Positions 1-6,580 are shown, counted from the stretch's first letter. The stretch is 9,364 nucleotides of DNA from Candidatus Omnitrophota bacterium (GCA_028715095.1 JAQUSM010000031.1:1-9364), one strand, 5' to 3'. Notes: a model not told the origin generated them from the sequence alone. A program made the numbers and translations.

Positions 1-25
1 GAAACTCTTTAAAAAGATATTAAAT

Positions 26-71
26 AAAAAAACCGAGTTGTCAAATATCCTGTTTTGTATCGATATTCGGC
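26..71 (-). terminator. Possible riboswitch-controlled intrinsic terminator
   Basis: Downstream of the aptamer on the minus strand, GCCGA (71-67) can pair with TCGGT (36-32), and ATATC (66-62) with GATAT (49-45). The second strand abuts a run of seven T (32-26). An eight-base bulge (44-37) weakens the stem. An alternative uninterrupted 8-bp hairpin uses 69-62 and 49-42, but it is not next to the T run. Bases 70-71 are shared with the proposed P1 helix, so the aptamer and terminator may exclude one another. This is a hypothesis from hand folding. Confidence 0.4.
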
Positions 72-161
72 AGCCCGGCTATCCTTACTTCTTGCTTTGA
101 ATTAACTTTTGGACCCGTGGCTTTGTGCCCCCCGATTCCTCGAGGTTTACCCTTTCGCTAC
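69..161 (-). promoter_or_regulatory. Cyclic di-GMP-I (GEMM-I) riboswitch aptamer
   Basis: The minus strand carries the conserved GEMM-I blocks in order: AAAGGGTAAACC (155-144), CACAAAGCC (127-119) and AGCCGGGCTGCC (80-69). A P2 hairpin fits exactly: CCTCGA (145-140) pairs with TCGGGG (135-130) around a GGAA tetraloop, which is the GNRA type used in GEMM-I to dock onto P3. P3 is supported by TCC (113-111) pairing with GGA (84-82) around a long loop. P1 can form from GTAGC (161-157) with GCTGC (74-70). The family binds c-di-GMP; a GEMM-Ib variant binds cGAMP, but the GGG run is intact and I see no sign of that variant. The controlled gene is beyond the left edge. Placement beside a pilus locus fits c-di-GMP control of surface attachment. 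Confidence 0.88.
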
Positions 162-179
162 TTAACTCTTTACGTTCAA

Positions 180-208
180 AGTATATCTATAATTATTATG
201 CTTGTCAA
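180..208 (-). promoter_or_regulatory. Consensus sigma70-type promoter driving the riboswitch leader
   Basis: On the minus strand a perfect TTGACA (-35, positions 208-203) is followed by a 17-base AT-rich spacer and TATACT (-10, positions 185-180), one mismatch from TATAAT. Transcription would begin near position 173, about 12 bases before the first helix of the riboswitch aptamer, and run leftwards out of the window. The near-ideal sequence suggests constitutive initiation, with control left to the riboswitch. It is separate from the tad operon promoter, which is not in the window. Confidence 0.85.
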
Positions 209-488
209 GTAAAATTCCGCCTAAAAAGAGAGCGTTTTCTTATTATAATACTATATGTATGGGGGGTAGAAATGACCTTGTAGTCACCAAAAATAGCAGG
301 AGCAGTTTTAAAGAAGGGAGATTTTGAAGTAGGCCAGATCCATAGAATCTAGCTGCCATAGTATTAGAGGCAAGATTTTAACACAATAAACCACTTTTAG
401 CCTAGTAAATTCTCTTTCTTTATCCAGATTGGACATTAATCTAGATTATATGCGGTTAATTTATCCAGATTGGACATATATTTATTGA
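209..488. other. Intergenic region between the operon end and the riboswitch promoter
   Basis: Apart from the direct repeats at 419-477, I see no gene here. Reading frames in this interval are under about 50 codons and lack a credible ribosome-binding site. A six-G run occurs at 261-266, followed by a weak inverted pair TGAC...GTCA (273-286). No convincing intrinsic terminator for the tad operon could be found by eye, so read-through into the riboswitch leader cannot be excluded. Confidence 0.5.
419..477 (-). repeat. Two exact 18-bp direct repeats around a 12-bp palindrome
   Basis: The plus-strand 18-mer TTTATCCAGATTGGACAT occurs at 419-436 and again at 460-477, with 41 bases from start to start and no mismatch; the flanking bases differ. 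Each copy contains an internal inverted pair TCCA...TGGA. The palindrome TAATCTAGATTA (437-448) lies directly after the first copy. The cluster begins 11 bases beyond the last tad gene. It could be a protein-binding array or a relic of an insertion-sequence end, since IS21-type elements carry multiple short terminal repeats. No transposase gene is visible. Confidence 0.75.
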
Positions 489-1547
489 CTATTTCTCAAG
501 ATTTCTTATATTTGCTTTTTTGAGGAGCTGATCATAATCTTTAGCCGAAGGATATGATGGTAAGTTCTGGAGCTGTGATTGCAAACTACTGATATCTTGA
601 TTTGTCTGTTGATTAGCAAACATTGAAGACATGACTTTGTTTACCCCGTAATTCGTGGGCTCGTTAACCACATAGTACAGGCCTGAAAAAGCACTTTTTA
701 TCATAGCTGCATCCTGCTTATCCATGTCTTTTGTGATACTTTGCACACCTAAACTCAACCCAGCTGAAGGGATGCTCCTTAATGTGGTACTCATGGCAGT
801 TTGAGCTGCTTTGGTAAAATCAAAGTTTCCAATGTTTTCAAAACTAAATATGCCATCAGGAGAACTAAGCCCTCCTGCCAAACTGCCCGTAACAATACTT
901 CCTGCCAGGTTAGCCGCAGCTCCTACTAAAGGATTAACCTGGCCTTTCTTATCAGCAGCATTCATAAGTATAGCACCTTCCAAGCTCCCTTCAACAAGAC
1001 CTATGCCCATACCCTCAAGAGCGCTTATTGATCCTGGAATTATTGCCCCATTAACAGTTTGGGCGACTCCTAATCCACTACCAAAAGAATTGCCATAATG
1101 CCCCGGGCTTAATCCCCCACCTACAACCCCTCCTGCTATTGAGCTTATGAGAATGGTAGTACCTGGATTCCAGCCATAATAGCTGCCAGCCGTACCTATA
1201 GCATTCTGCACTTGGCCTACTGCAGTACTGTTTACAAGATTAGTTCCCCAGCTATCAATGCTACCTAGACTCGAAATAGAACCCATAAAACCCGTTCCAA
1301 AGGTGGAACTTGAAGAAAGAGCCCCTCCAATTCCAGAAGCAATAGCGCCACCCACAGCAGAAGAGACCAATCCTATGGCAGTGCCCGCTGCCCATTTGCC
1401 AAAATCAAACTCAACAAGATCTCCTCCACCATCCCTGCTTCTATAAGCCAGCGATTCTTTTGTAAAAATAACGGAGAAAATAAAGAAAAATATCAGAGAG
1501 GCTGAAATAAACCTGAATATCGCTCTTTTTGGTTTACTTAAATACAT
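489..1547 (-). CDS. Exported Gly/Ala/Ser-rich hypothetical protein (352 aa)
   Basis: I do not recognise this gene. The product starts with a basic segment and a hydrophobic stretch (about 10-29), with a plausible signal-peptidase site after SLA at 32-34. Residues about 50-230 are rich in Gly, Ala and Ser, with many small-residue hydrophobic runs such as GTAIGLVSSAVGGAIASGIG and LISSIAGGVVGGG. This resembles glycine-zipper segments that could insert in or pack against membranes. The last 120 residues are more polar and probably helical, ending KKANIRNLEK. There is no cysteine after export, unlike the previous gene. The ATG at 1547 is preceded by a purine-rich GGGTGGTAGAGAG and lies 25 bases after the previous stop. 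It is the last gene of the operon. Surface, periplasmic or outer-membrane roles are all possible. Confidence 0.7.
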   Translation of the reverse strand: MYLSKPKRAIFRFISASLIFFFIFSVIFTKESLAYRSRDGGGDLVEFDFGKWAAGTAIGLVSSAVGGAIASGIGGALSSSSTFGTGFMGSISSLGSIDSWGTNLVNSTAVGQVQNAIGTAGSYYGWNPGTTILISSIAGGVVGGGLSPGHYGNSFGSGLGVAQTVNGAIIPGSISALEGMGIGLVEGSLEGAILMNAADKKGQVNPLVGAAANLAGSIVTGSLAGGLSSPDGIFSFENIGNFDFTKAAQTAMSTTLRSIPSAGLSLGVQSITKDMDKQDAAMIKSAFSGLYYVVNEPTNYGVNKVMSSMFANQQTNQDISSLQSQLQNLPSYPSAKDYDQLLKKANIRNLEK

Positions 1548-1572
1548 CTCTCTACCACCCTTCCCTTAAACA

Positions 1573-2808
1573 CTAAAAACACTTGGGATAATCTTTTTTA
1601 AACTGTTCTATCTGCGCTTCTTTCTTCTGGGCTGCGCTTCTAGCCTCAGCTGCTTTTTCTTGAAATTCCTTAGCCTGATCCTCTAAGCTGGGGACCTGTG
1701 TCTTCTCTAAATCATTGGCTGCATTATCCGCGTCATCCGCGGATTTATACAAAGAAGCTGCTTTGTCATGTAATTTTCTTGCTTCATTTTCCAATAACGC
1801 AGCATCCGCGTTTGATAAAGCTGCCTTGTTGCGTAAATCTGCTATCTCAAGCTCCAGGCTGGCTGCAGCTTCAAGAACACAGCAACAAGTATCTCCGTCC
1901 GGAACGCAAGTGGTCATGCAGCCGCTGCCGCTATAACAACCCGGAATGGTTGATTTCTTAGCATTAGCTTCACTTCCCTTACTATCCGCCTGCGCATTTA
2001 ATGCCGCCTCGTCACCGCGTAAAAGGTTTATTTCTCCCTCTAACTTAGCTACCAATTCGCTCATATAAGGACAGGATTGTGCTCCTGTAAAACAACCCGG
2101 GAAGTTCTTCTTTTGGAGATCAATATCTGCCTGCTTATCATCCGCCTGTACTTTTTTTTCTGCTGCCTGGCTGCGCAAAGAACTTATTTCTTTCTCTAAC
2201 TGGGCTATTTCACTCATTGTTTGACAAGATGGCTCACTTCCCGTAACACAATCACAGCCGCTATAGCAACTTGGGTTAGCTCTTTTTAAAGCATCCAGTT
2301 CATCCTGCTTGGTAACTGCCTGAGCATTGAAACCATCTGCCTCGTTCCTTTTAGCCAGGGCCTGGCTGTCTTTCTGATTAGCCTGATTCTCATAACCATC
2401 CGCTTGTGCTCTTAAGAGAACGGCCTGTTTTCTTAATATTGGAATTTGTGCATCCATCTCTGTTGCCGAATTAGTCAAATTAAGCTCGGATTGCTCAAAT
2501 GACTCCGCACGTTCATTTAACTCCTTTATTTCTCCCTCTAATGCTTCGATTTTACTTAAAAGGCCGGGGCAGATATCTTTAGCAGGAGTAATTGGCGGCG
2601 GAGTAGTTCCAGAATTATCACTATAGGTAGCTTCTGTAATACCTTTTGCGTATTGTTCACCTTCGCCGAATACATCCGCGCTCTCCCGGAATTTTTGCTG
2701 GAATGCCCTCTCCGTGTATATCCTCATCCCTATCAGGACAGCCGCCACTATGGCAATCAGGATAACGTATTCTGCAAAAACCTGCGATTTACTTTCCTGC
2801 TTTTTCAT
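1573..2808 (-). CDS. Pilin-like N-terminus fused to Cys-rich repeated coiled coil (411 aa)
   Basis: Function unknown. The N-terminus SKSQVFAEYVILIAIVAAVL resembles class III prepilins, with Glu-Tyr at mature +5/+6 if Gln9 is +1; residue -1 is then Ser8. After the helix, MRIYTERA and a ...ESADVFGEG segment match the MQVYLKRG...D-x-x-G pattern of the other pilin-like genes here. A Pro-rich linker (about 68-76) leads into roughly 330 residues dominated by Ala/Glu/Gln/Lys heptad-like helices. These are interrupted by cysteine motifs: N-P-S-C-Y-S-G near 178-184, F-P-G-C-F-T-G near 236-242, I-P-G-C-Y-S-G near 288-294, and Y-P-K-C-F at the C-terminus. I count 14 cysteines, including CCC at 308-310. 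The start at 2808 lies inside the preceding gene (20-base overlap). It may be a stalk-like minor pilin, but that is inference. Confidence 0.8.
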   Translation of the reverse strand: MKKQESKSQVFAEYVILIAIVAAVLIGMRIYTERAFQQKFRESADVFGEGEQYAKGITEATYSDNSGTTPPPITPAKDICPGLLSKIEALEGEIKELNERAESFEQSELNLTNSATEMDAQIPILRKQAVLLRAQADGYENQANQKDSQALAKRNEADGFNAQAVTKQDELDALKRANPSCYSGCDCVTGSEPSCQTMSEIAQLEKEISSLRSQAAEKKVQADDKQADIDLQKKNFPGCFTGAQSCPYMSELVAKLEGEINLLRGDEAALNAQADSKGSEANAKKSTIPGCYSGSGCMTTCVPDGDTCCCVLEAAASLELEIADLRNKAALSNADAALLENEARKLHDKAASLYKSADDADNAANDLEKTQVPSLEDQAKEFQEKAAEARSAAQKKEAQIEQFKKDYPKCF

Positions 2809-3694
2809 ATTGCACCAGAATAGTAGTTGTGTTCTTTAATACGCCTTCGGCTGCCTCTTTCGGGCCGGCATCTGTCAAGGCTATAATACAACGGTCTCCC
2901 CCCTGATTGGAAAAATCAAGCTCTGTCAAAACCATATCAACAGGTTTAACCGATTCCTGTATCTTTTTATCTTTCGGACAATCAGGGCACAACTTAGACA
3001 AATCAACCTCTCCCGAAGTCAACTTCTTAAGCGGTTTCTCCTCTGTGAGTGACCAACCGTAATTAAGCATCTTGTCTTTATAAAATTCACCCACCTTTTC
3101 AATTTCATCTTTCGAAAAATAGGTTGCCTGCATAAAACCCGGATTCTCCGATAATGAAATTAAGGCGGCATCCGGATAAACCGGGGCAATATCAATTTTC
3201 GGCTTCCCTGATAATCTGGGGATAAAATCATCTTGGGCGACGGGTTTTTTCTTTTCCTCTATCTTTCCGCGCGCGATAGTAAATCTTACTTTGCCATCCT
3301 GAACTGCCTCCTTGGGAAGAAAATTTATGATAATAGTTTCCCCCTCTTTTTCAAAAATAGAATTTAAGGCCATGGCATCTTTTAAGGAGTCGGGAATCTT
3401 TAAATTAGGGATCTTCTCCATATCTTTTAATAATTCTTTTTCCTTCCAATCCAAAGCAGAAAGCTTTGAACGGAAAAAATCGCTTATCTCTTTGGCATCC
3501 TGGCTGCTGGCATAATGTTTTAATACAAACTCTGTGCCGGAGATATTTCTTGTCTCCTGGAACACCTCCTCCGTTCCCCTCGGAAGAGGGACCTCGCTCT
3601 TATCCCACCAGGCAGAATATAAAGGATGGGTTAATATAAACATCACTAAGATAAGAAACCCGCTTAAACATGCAGCCTTATACTTCAAGAACAT
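2789..3694 (-). CDS. Exported protein with an internally duplicated domain (301 aa)
   Basis: Function unknown. The N-terminus (about 1-28) looks like a signal peptide: basic start, hydrophobic core LSGFLILVMFIL, possible cleavage after LYSA. The mature part seems to hold two copies of one fold. Copy 1 (about 36-143) has LKHYASSQDAKEISDFFRSK followed by L-x-x-L-D-W, and copy 2 (about 171-285) has ATYFSKDEIEKVGEFYKDKM followed by L-x-Y-G-W. Each then has a charged linker and ends in a hydrophobic strand pattern (IIINFLP with FTIARG; MVLTELDF with CIIALTDA). Copy 2 carries a CPDC pair at 236-239 that copy 1 lacks. A strong ribosome-binding site (GGGAGGAT) precedes the ATG at 3694. The gene overlaps the next by 20 bases. 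Export to the periplasm or outer surface and a role in pilus biogenesis are inferred from signal peptide and operon position. Confidence 0.75.
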   Translation of the reverse strand: MFLKYKAACLSGFLILVMFILTHPLYSAWWDKSEVPLPRGTEEVFQETRNISGTEFVLKHYASSQDAKEISDFFRSKLSALDWKEKELLKDMEKIPNLKIPDSLKDAMALNSIFEKEGETIIINFLPKEAVQDGKVRFTIARGKIEEKKKPVAQDDFIPRLSGKPKIDIAPVYPDAALISLSENPGFMQATYFSKDEIEKVGEFYKDKMLNYGWSLTEEKPLKKLTSGEVDLSKLCPDCPKDKKIQESVKPVDMVLTELDFSNQGGDRCIIALTDAGPKEAAEGVLKNTTTILVQYEKAGK

Positions 3695-3698
3695 TTAA

Positions 3699-3706
3699 AT
3701 CCTCCC
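3699..3706 (-). promoter_or_regulatory. Strong ribosome-binding site overlapping a stop codon
   Basis: The minus strand reads GGGAGGAT just upstream of the ATG at 3694, close to the ideal Shine-Dalgarno. Its first G is the last base of the TAG that ends the TadG-like gene at 3706-3708. It fixes the start of the 301-residue protein and is the strongest such site among the downstream genes, so this protein may be made in larger amounts than its neighbours; the latter is inference. Confidence 0.7.
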
Positions 3707-5085
3707 TAATTGTTATCAACTTCCTTGATGTCAGAACCATATCTTGGGTTAGGCGGATCTATACTGCCTCTTCCGGAGAAATCGACCTTGGCGTAACTGG
3801 CAGTATCCGGATAACTGGTTTTCCATAATCCAAGGTCTGCTCCCTCATGAGTCTGTTTTGTATCAACCCGCACCAAATGATCATGATCAATATCAGATAC
3901 CCAGCAATCAAAGAACATAATATCGTCCCATTCACCGCTGCTGGTAATCGTCGGCAAAGGCAACAATCCTGCCAGTGCGCCAACCAGTAAAGCAAACGCG
4001 CCTATCCCTGAAACAATCGCTGCTGAATTCCCAGCTATACCCGCAGGTAATTCAAGCAGCGCCATGGCAGATAAATCTATGCAAGCAGCGCAACAAACAG
4101 CTGTTGGAGGAGTAGGAGGACAACACATAGACTGCGGACAGGCGCCATCTAATTCCCCCTGCGCAAAGGCGTACACCCCTGAAGCTTCGGCTAATTCAAT
4201 AGAAGCAGAATCAACCAATAATCCGCTAGCAAGCAAAAGCGCTGACTCTGCCAAAGATGGGAGAACCGCGACTTTTAATATAAAATCATTTACATTATTA
4301 GTCTGTACATTTGAATCCACGGAATGGGACCTGCCAGGCACATCCTTCTGGCTATCCTTCCAGGAATAGTTATAATGCCCGTTATCTCCTATGCCATCCA
4401 GGAAATCAACGTAAGAATCCCTGTAGCCATTCTTTTTTAAAGTATCAGTAACATCAGATGGAGCACTTCCTGCTTTTAACTTAGAGCCAATTCCGCTGTT
4501 GGAAAAGACAAACCCGTGGCCATTTTTTATAGCAGAGCTCCTGCCTTTTATTGCCATACGCCTGATACGAAGATAAAGATAGTGCTGGGCAATACTGGCA
4601 GCAGTAATCGCAATTCCGATAGCAATAATAGTTATACTAACCGTTCCTAATATTACCGATGCTGCTAGCGAAGATTCAGTTGCAAGCAAAGATGCAGCTG
4701 CAGCAGCGCAAGAGCTGGGGCAAAAAGATGTTGCTTCAGCTGACGTTCCGGCAATTAATGCCTGAGATGCAGACATATAAGCCATTGTCAGCTTATAAAA
4801 AGCAAATATGAATGAAAGGGCTATAGACATATATGCTGACCAATAAGTAGTTACCATAAGACTATTTTGTACAGCCACGCTGTTAAATGCATTTGCCATC
4901 GTCGCCCCTGCTGCCAGGGCTCCGGCATCAGCAGCGTTGGAAGTATCCGTTTTAATCATCGCTACCTTGGATAAGTTTACTGTAAACATGGCCATAATAA
5001 TCACAATCACCAGAACTATTATATACACAGGGGCAAGCTGGCCTTTTTCGTATTTAAATTTATGGTCATGAAAATATGTGAACAT
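3706..5085 (-). CDS. TadG-like Flp assembly protein with Cys-rich hydrophobic loops (459 aa)
   Basis: Likely a TadE/G-like pilus-assembly protein anchored in the inner membrane. The N-terminal part (about 13-60) fits the TadE/G-like N-terminal domain: KGQLAPVYIIVLVIVIIMAM, then KTDTSNAADAGALAAGATMA. Classical TadG proteins usually continue with a soluble, sometimes VWA-like, domain. Here the rest instead contains further strongly hydrophobic Ala/Ile/Leu-rich stretches (about 83-99, 127-168, 271-290, 345-377). Two cysteine clusters occur beside them: CPSSC at 122-126 and a set at 316-335 (CPQSMCC, then CCAAC). Polar regions at about 180-265 and 385-459 separate them. No VWA metal site is visible. 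The ATG at 5085 follows the previous stop by two bases, with a GGGGAA motif upstream. Only the N-terminal assignment is secure. Confidence 0.78.
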   Translation of the reverse strand: MFTYFHDHKFKYEKGQLAPVYIIVLVIVIIMAMFTVNLSKVAMIKTDTSNAADAGALAAGATMANAFNSVAVQNSLMVTTYWSAYMSIALSFIFAFYKLTMAYMSASQALIAGTSAEATSFCPSSCAAAAASLLATESSLAASVILGTVSITIIAIGIAITAASIAQHYLYLRIRRMAIKGRSSAIKNGHGFVFSNSGIGSKLKAGSAPSDVTDTLKKNGYRDSYVDFLDGIGDNGHYNYSWKDSQKDVPGRSHSVDSNVQTNNVNDFILKVAVLPSLAESALLLASGLLVDSASIELAEASGVYAFAQGELDGACPQSMCCPPTPPTAVCCAACIDLSAMALLELPAGIAGNSAAIVSGIGAFALLVGALAGLLPLPTITSSGEWDDIMFFDCWVSDIDHDHLVRVDTKQTHEGADLGLWKTSYPDTASYAKVDFSGRGSIDPPNPRYGSDIKEVDNN

Positions 5086-5087
5086 AG

Positions 5088-5360
5088 CTATTCCCCTTTT
5101 AGAACCATGCCTTCAGTAAGTTCTTCAGGCTTATGAACCGGCCACTGCAGAGTATAACCATCAGAAGATGTTCCAGCGGTTACCCTGCCGGCATTATAAC
5201 TTTTCTGGCGCTGTACGATCTGTTTATTGCCCCAGAACCATACTTGCATTATCGCAGCAAGTAAAAGGATTACTCCCGCGAAGACAAACGCTATTTCAAC
5301 CATGCTTTGCGCAATTTTATTCTTCTTGAGCTTCTTAAACCCTAAAAAGGCGTAACCCAT
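5088..5360 (-). CDS. Short TadE-like protein (90 aa)
   Basis: Small TadE-like pilin or pseudopilin. After a basic leader (KKLKKNK) it has IAQSMVEIAFVFAGVILLLA, with Ala at -1, Gln at +1 and Glu at +5, and a single membrane helix to about residue 43. A short soluble part of about 45 residues follows, beginning GNKQIVQRQKSYNAGRV, which resembles the helical continuation seen in TadE proteins. There is no cysteine. The ATG at 5360 lies inside the end of the preceding gene (19-base overlap) and has a GGGGAAG sequence just upstream. Its stop codon lies two bases before the ATG of the TadG-like gene. The set of two TadE-like genes followed by a TadG-like gene matches the usual layout of tad loci. 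Confidence in the class is good; the partner proteins are inferred. Confidence 0.8.
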   Translation of the reverse strand: MGYAFLGFKKLKKNKIAQSMVEIAFVFAGVILLLAAIMQVWFWGNKQIVQRQKSYNAGRVTAGTSSDGYTLQWPVHKPEELTEGMVLKGE

Positions 5361-6121
5361 GTCTTCCCCCGAGTTACCTCATTGCCTGTTTTTTCCTGGC
5401 TATATTTATACTGCCCGTCTGAATCAAGATACACACCCTGCTTCACCTCATACAAGATTCCCTCTTCTATCGGGGGACTCTCATAATCATCATCACCGGT
5501 CCTTTTCTCTACTATCTTATATGGCACAGCAGTAACAATATCATCTTTAAGCTTGGAGGTTTTTTGATTGGTAATTGCATAAGTATCTTCGCTTTTCACA
5601 TTTGTCTCGTTAAAAAGAGTATCTGATTCAGTATTCATATTTTCGGTTTGCAATACCCAATACGTCGGCCTCTCTTCACCTGTTTCTGGGTCTATCCTTT
5701 CATGCCCCCTGATATAGTCGTTGTATTTAAATACCCCCTCATCTTCATTAACCCTGTATACAAGCAAACTGTCTGCCGAAGAACCTTTTGCAGATTTAGG
5801 AATTGCCCAGTATACATTGGCAGAGCCTGTTTGAGTAACATTGCTTCCCTGTCCGTAACCGCCAGACAGATTTACCTGATGCCTGTTTTGTACAAGGGTG
5901 TACTGCACAGAGGCCCCTGCACCGTCATCAGCGTTTCCGATGTAGGAATTAGCTTTTTCCAATGCCCTGCGAAAAGCCTCCATCTGCACATATTGCCGGT
6001 CGTTTAACTGTTGTATAAAAGAAATCAACACCCCGAAAACAAGTAATATCAGGGTACCGAATATTGCCATTTCAGCTACTGCCTGCCCTTTTTTATTCGC
6101 ACATATCATTTTAATCACCAT
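5342..6121 (-). CDS. TadE-like pseudopilin/minor pilin (259 aa)
   Basis: TadE-like membrane protein, a class processed by the prepilin peptidase and thought to act as minor pilin or pseudopilin in Tad assembly. The N-terminus carries NKKGQAVAEMAIFGTLILL, with a canonical Gly at -1 and Glu at +5, followed by a single membrane helix to about residue 37. A segment of about 20 residues (RQYVQMEAFRRALEKAN) follows, then a large polar, probably beta-rich region of about 200 residues with many Asp, Glu, Thr and Tyr. I take the ATG at 6121; a TTG just upstream at 6124 and an in-frame ATG at 6109 are alternatives, and no strong ribosome-binding site decides between them. The 3' end overlaps the next gene by 19 bases, so translation is probably coupled. 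The C-terminal region is not recognised. Confidence 0.82.
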   Translation of the reverse strand: MVIKMICANKKGQAVAEMAIFGTLILLVFGVLISFIQQLNDRQYVQMEAFRRALEKANSYIGNADDGAGASVQYTLVQNRHQVNLSGGYGQGSNVTQTGSANVYWAIPKSAKGSSADSLLVYRVNEDEGVFKYNDYIRGHERIDPETGEERPTYWVLQTENMNTESDTLFNETNVKSEDTYAITNQKTSKLKDDIVTAVPYKIVEKRTGDDDYESPPIEEGILYEVKQGVYLDSDGQYKYSQEKTGNEVTRGKTWVTPF

Positions 6122-6129
6122 CAACCTAT

Positions 6130-6570
6130 TTATCCGCCGCTCGCCCCCTCAGATGATCCCTCCTCCGGTGGTTGTTCAGTAACCGGCGGACCGGGATTTA
6201 CATATCCTTCTGAAGCAGGAACAAGATTACCAGGAGCATCAGGAACATCCCAATCAGTTACAGTGCTTTTTGCTTCATAATCTATTTGTTCCGAACCTGA
6301 AACGCGCGAACCTCCGCCCAAGAATAATTGTGTATCGACTGTTGAGCCATAAAGACTATCGGCCTTACTGGTAATTGCGGCAGTAGGCGAAATATCCGTC
6401 TCCTGCCCTTTTCCCATAAATACATCCGTCAGGTCTTTAACTTTTCCCTGTAAGCCGCGTTTTACATAAATGTTCATTCCCCACAACACCGCGGAGATTA
6501 TCCCAAAAACTATCATATACTCCATAAAAGAACCGGCTGCCCTGTTTAAATTAACTCTTGCCCATCTCAT
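6130..6570 (-). CDS. Pilin-like protein with Pro/Gly-rich tail (146 aa)
   Basis: Candidate minor pilin. It has a longer basic leader than its neighbours, then GSFMEYMIVFGIISAVLWG, in which Glu-Tyr sit at +5/+6 if Gly13 is residue +1; residue -1 is then Ala12. After the helix, MNIYVKRG matches the MQVYLKRG of the paralogues, followed by a segment with an FMGKG motif. The remaining region of roughly 90 residues is polar and ends with a low-complexity tail (PPVTEQPPEEGSSEGASGG). No cysteine is present. The ATG at 6570 is supported by AGGTGA six bases upstream; that site contains the stop codon of the preceding gene. The next gene begins about 8 bases after the stop. Family membership rests on the N-terminal motif; the C-terminal region is not recognised. 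Confidence 0.85.
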   Translation of the reverse strand: MRWARVNLNRAAGSFMEYMIVFGIISAVLWGMNIYVKRGLQGKVKDLTDVFMGKGQETDISPTAAITSKADSLYGSTVDTQLFLGGGSRVSGSEQIDYEAKSTVTDWDVPDAPGNLVPASEGYVNPGPPVTEQPPEEGSSEGASGG

Positions 6571-6574
6571 CTTA

Positions 6575-6580
6575 TCACCT
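6575..6580 (-). promoter_or_regulatory. Ribosome-binding site containing the upstream stop codon
   Basis: AGGTGA on the minus strand lies four bases before the ATG at 6570, and its final TGA is the stop codon of the 119-residue pilin-like gene. It decides the start of the 146-residue protein and suggests coupled translation of the two pilin-like genes. Confidence 0.65.

Noticed and set aside
244..249. TATAAT on the plus strand as a possible rightward promoter
   Set aside because: No acceptable -35 element at 16-18 bases, and no plus-strand gene follows; the region is simply AT-rich.
203..345. A stop-free minus-strand stretch of about 45 codons that runs into the -35 element, resembling a possible transposase remnant
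   Set aside because: It has no start codon, I cannot match it to a family, and it overlaps the promoter; not supported as a gene or pseudogene.
337..364. The short direct repeat CTATGG (minus strand) near 338-358 as a regulatory element
   Set aside because: Six bases repeated once is expected by chance and it has no clear position relative to a promoter.
308..436. A 42-codon minus-strand frame starting with the ATG inside the first direct repeat
   Set aside because: No ribosome-binding site, no recognisable motif, and its start is created by the repeat itself; chance open frame is the simpler reading.
4064..4369. A 101-codon plus-strand frame opposite the TadG-like gene
   Set aside because: Antisense to an Ala-rich coding region, which often leaves open opposite frames; no start signal.
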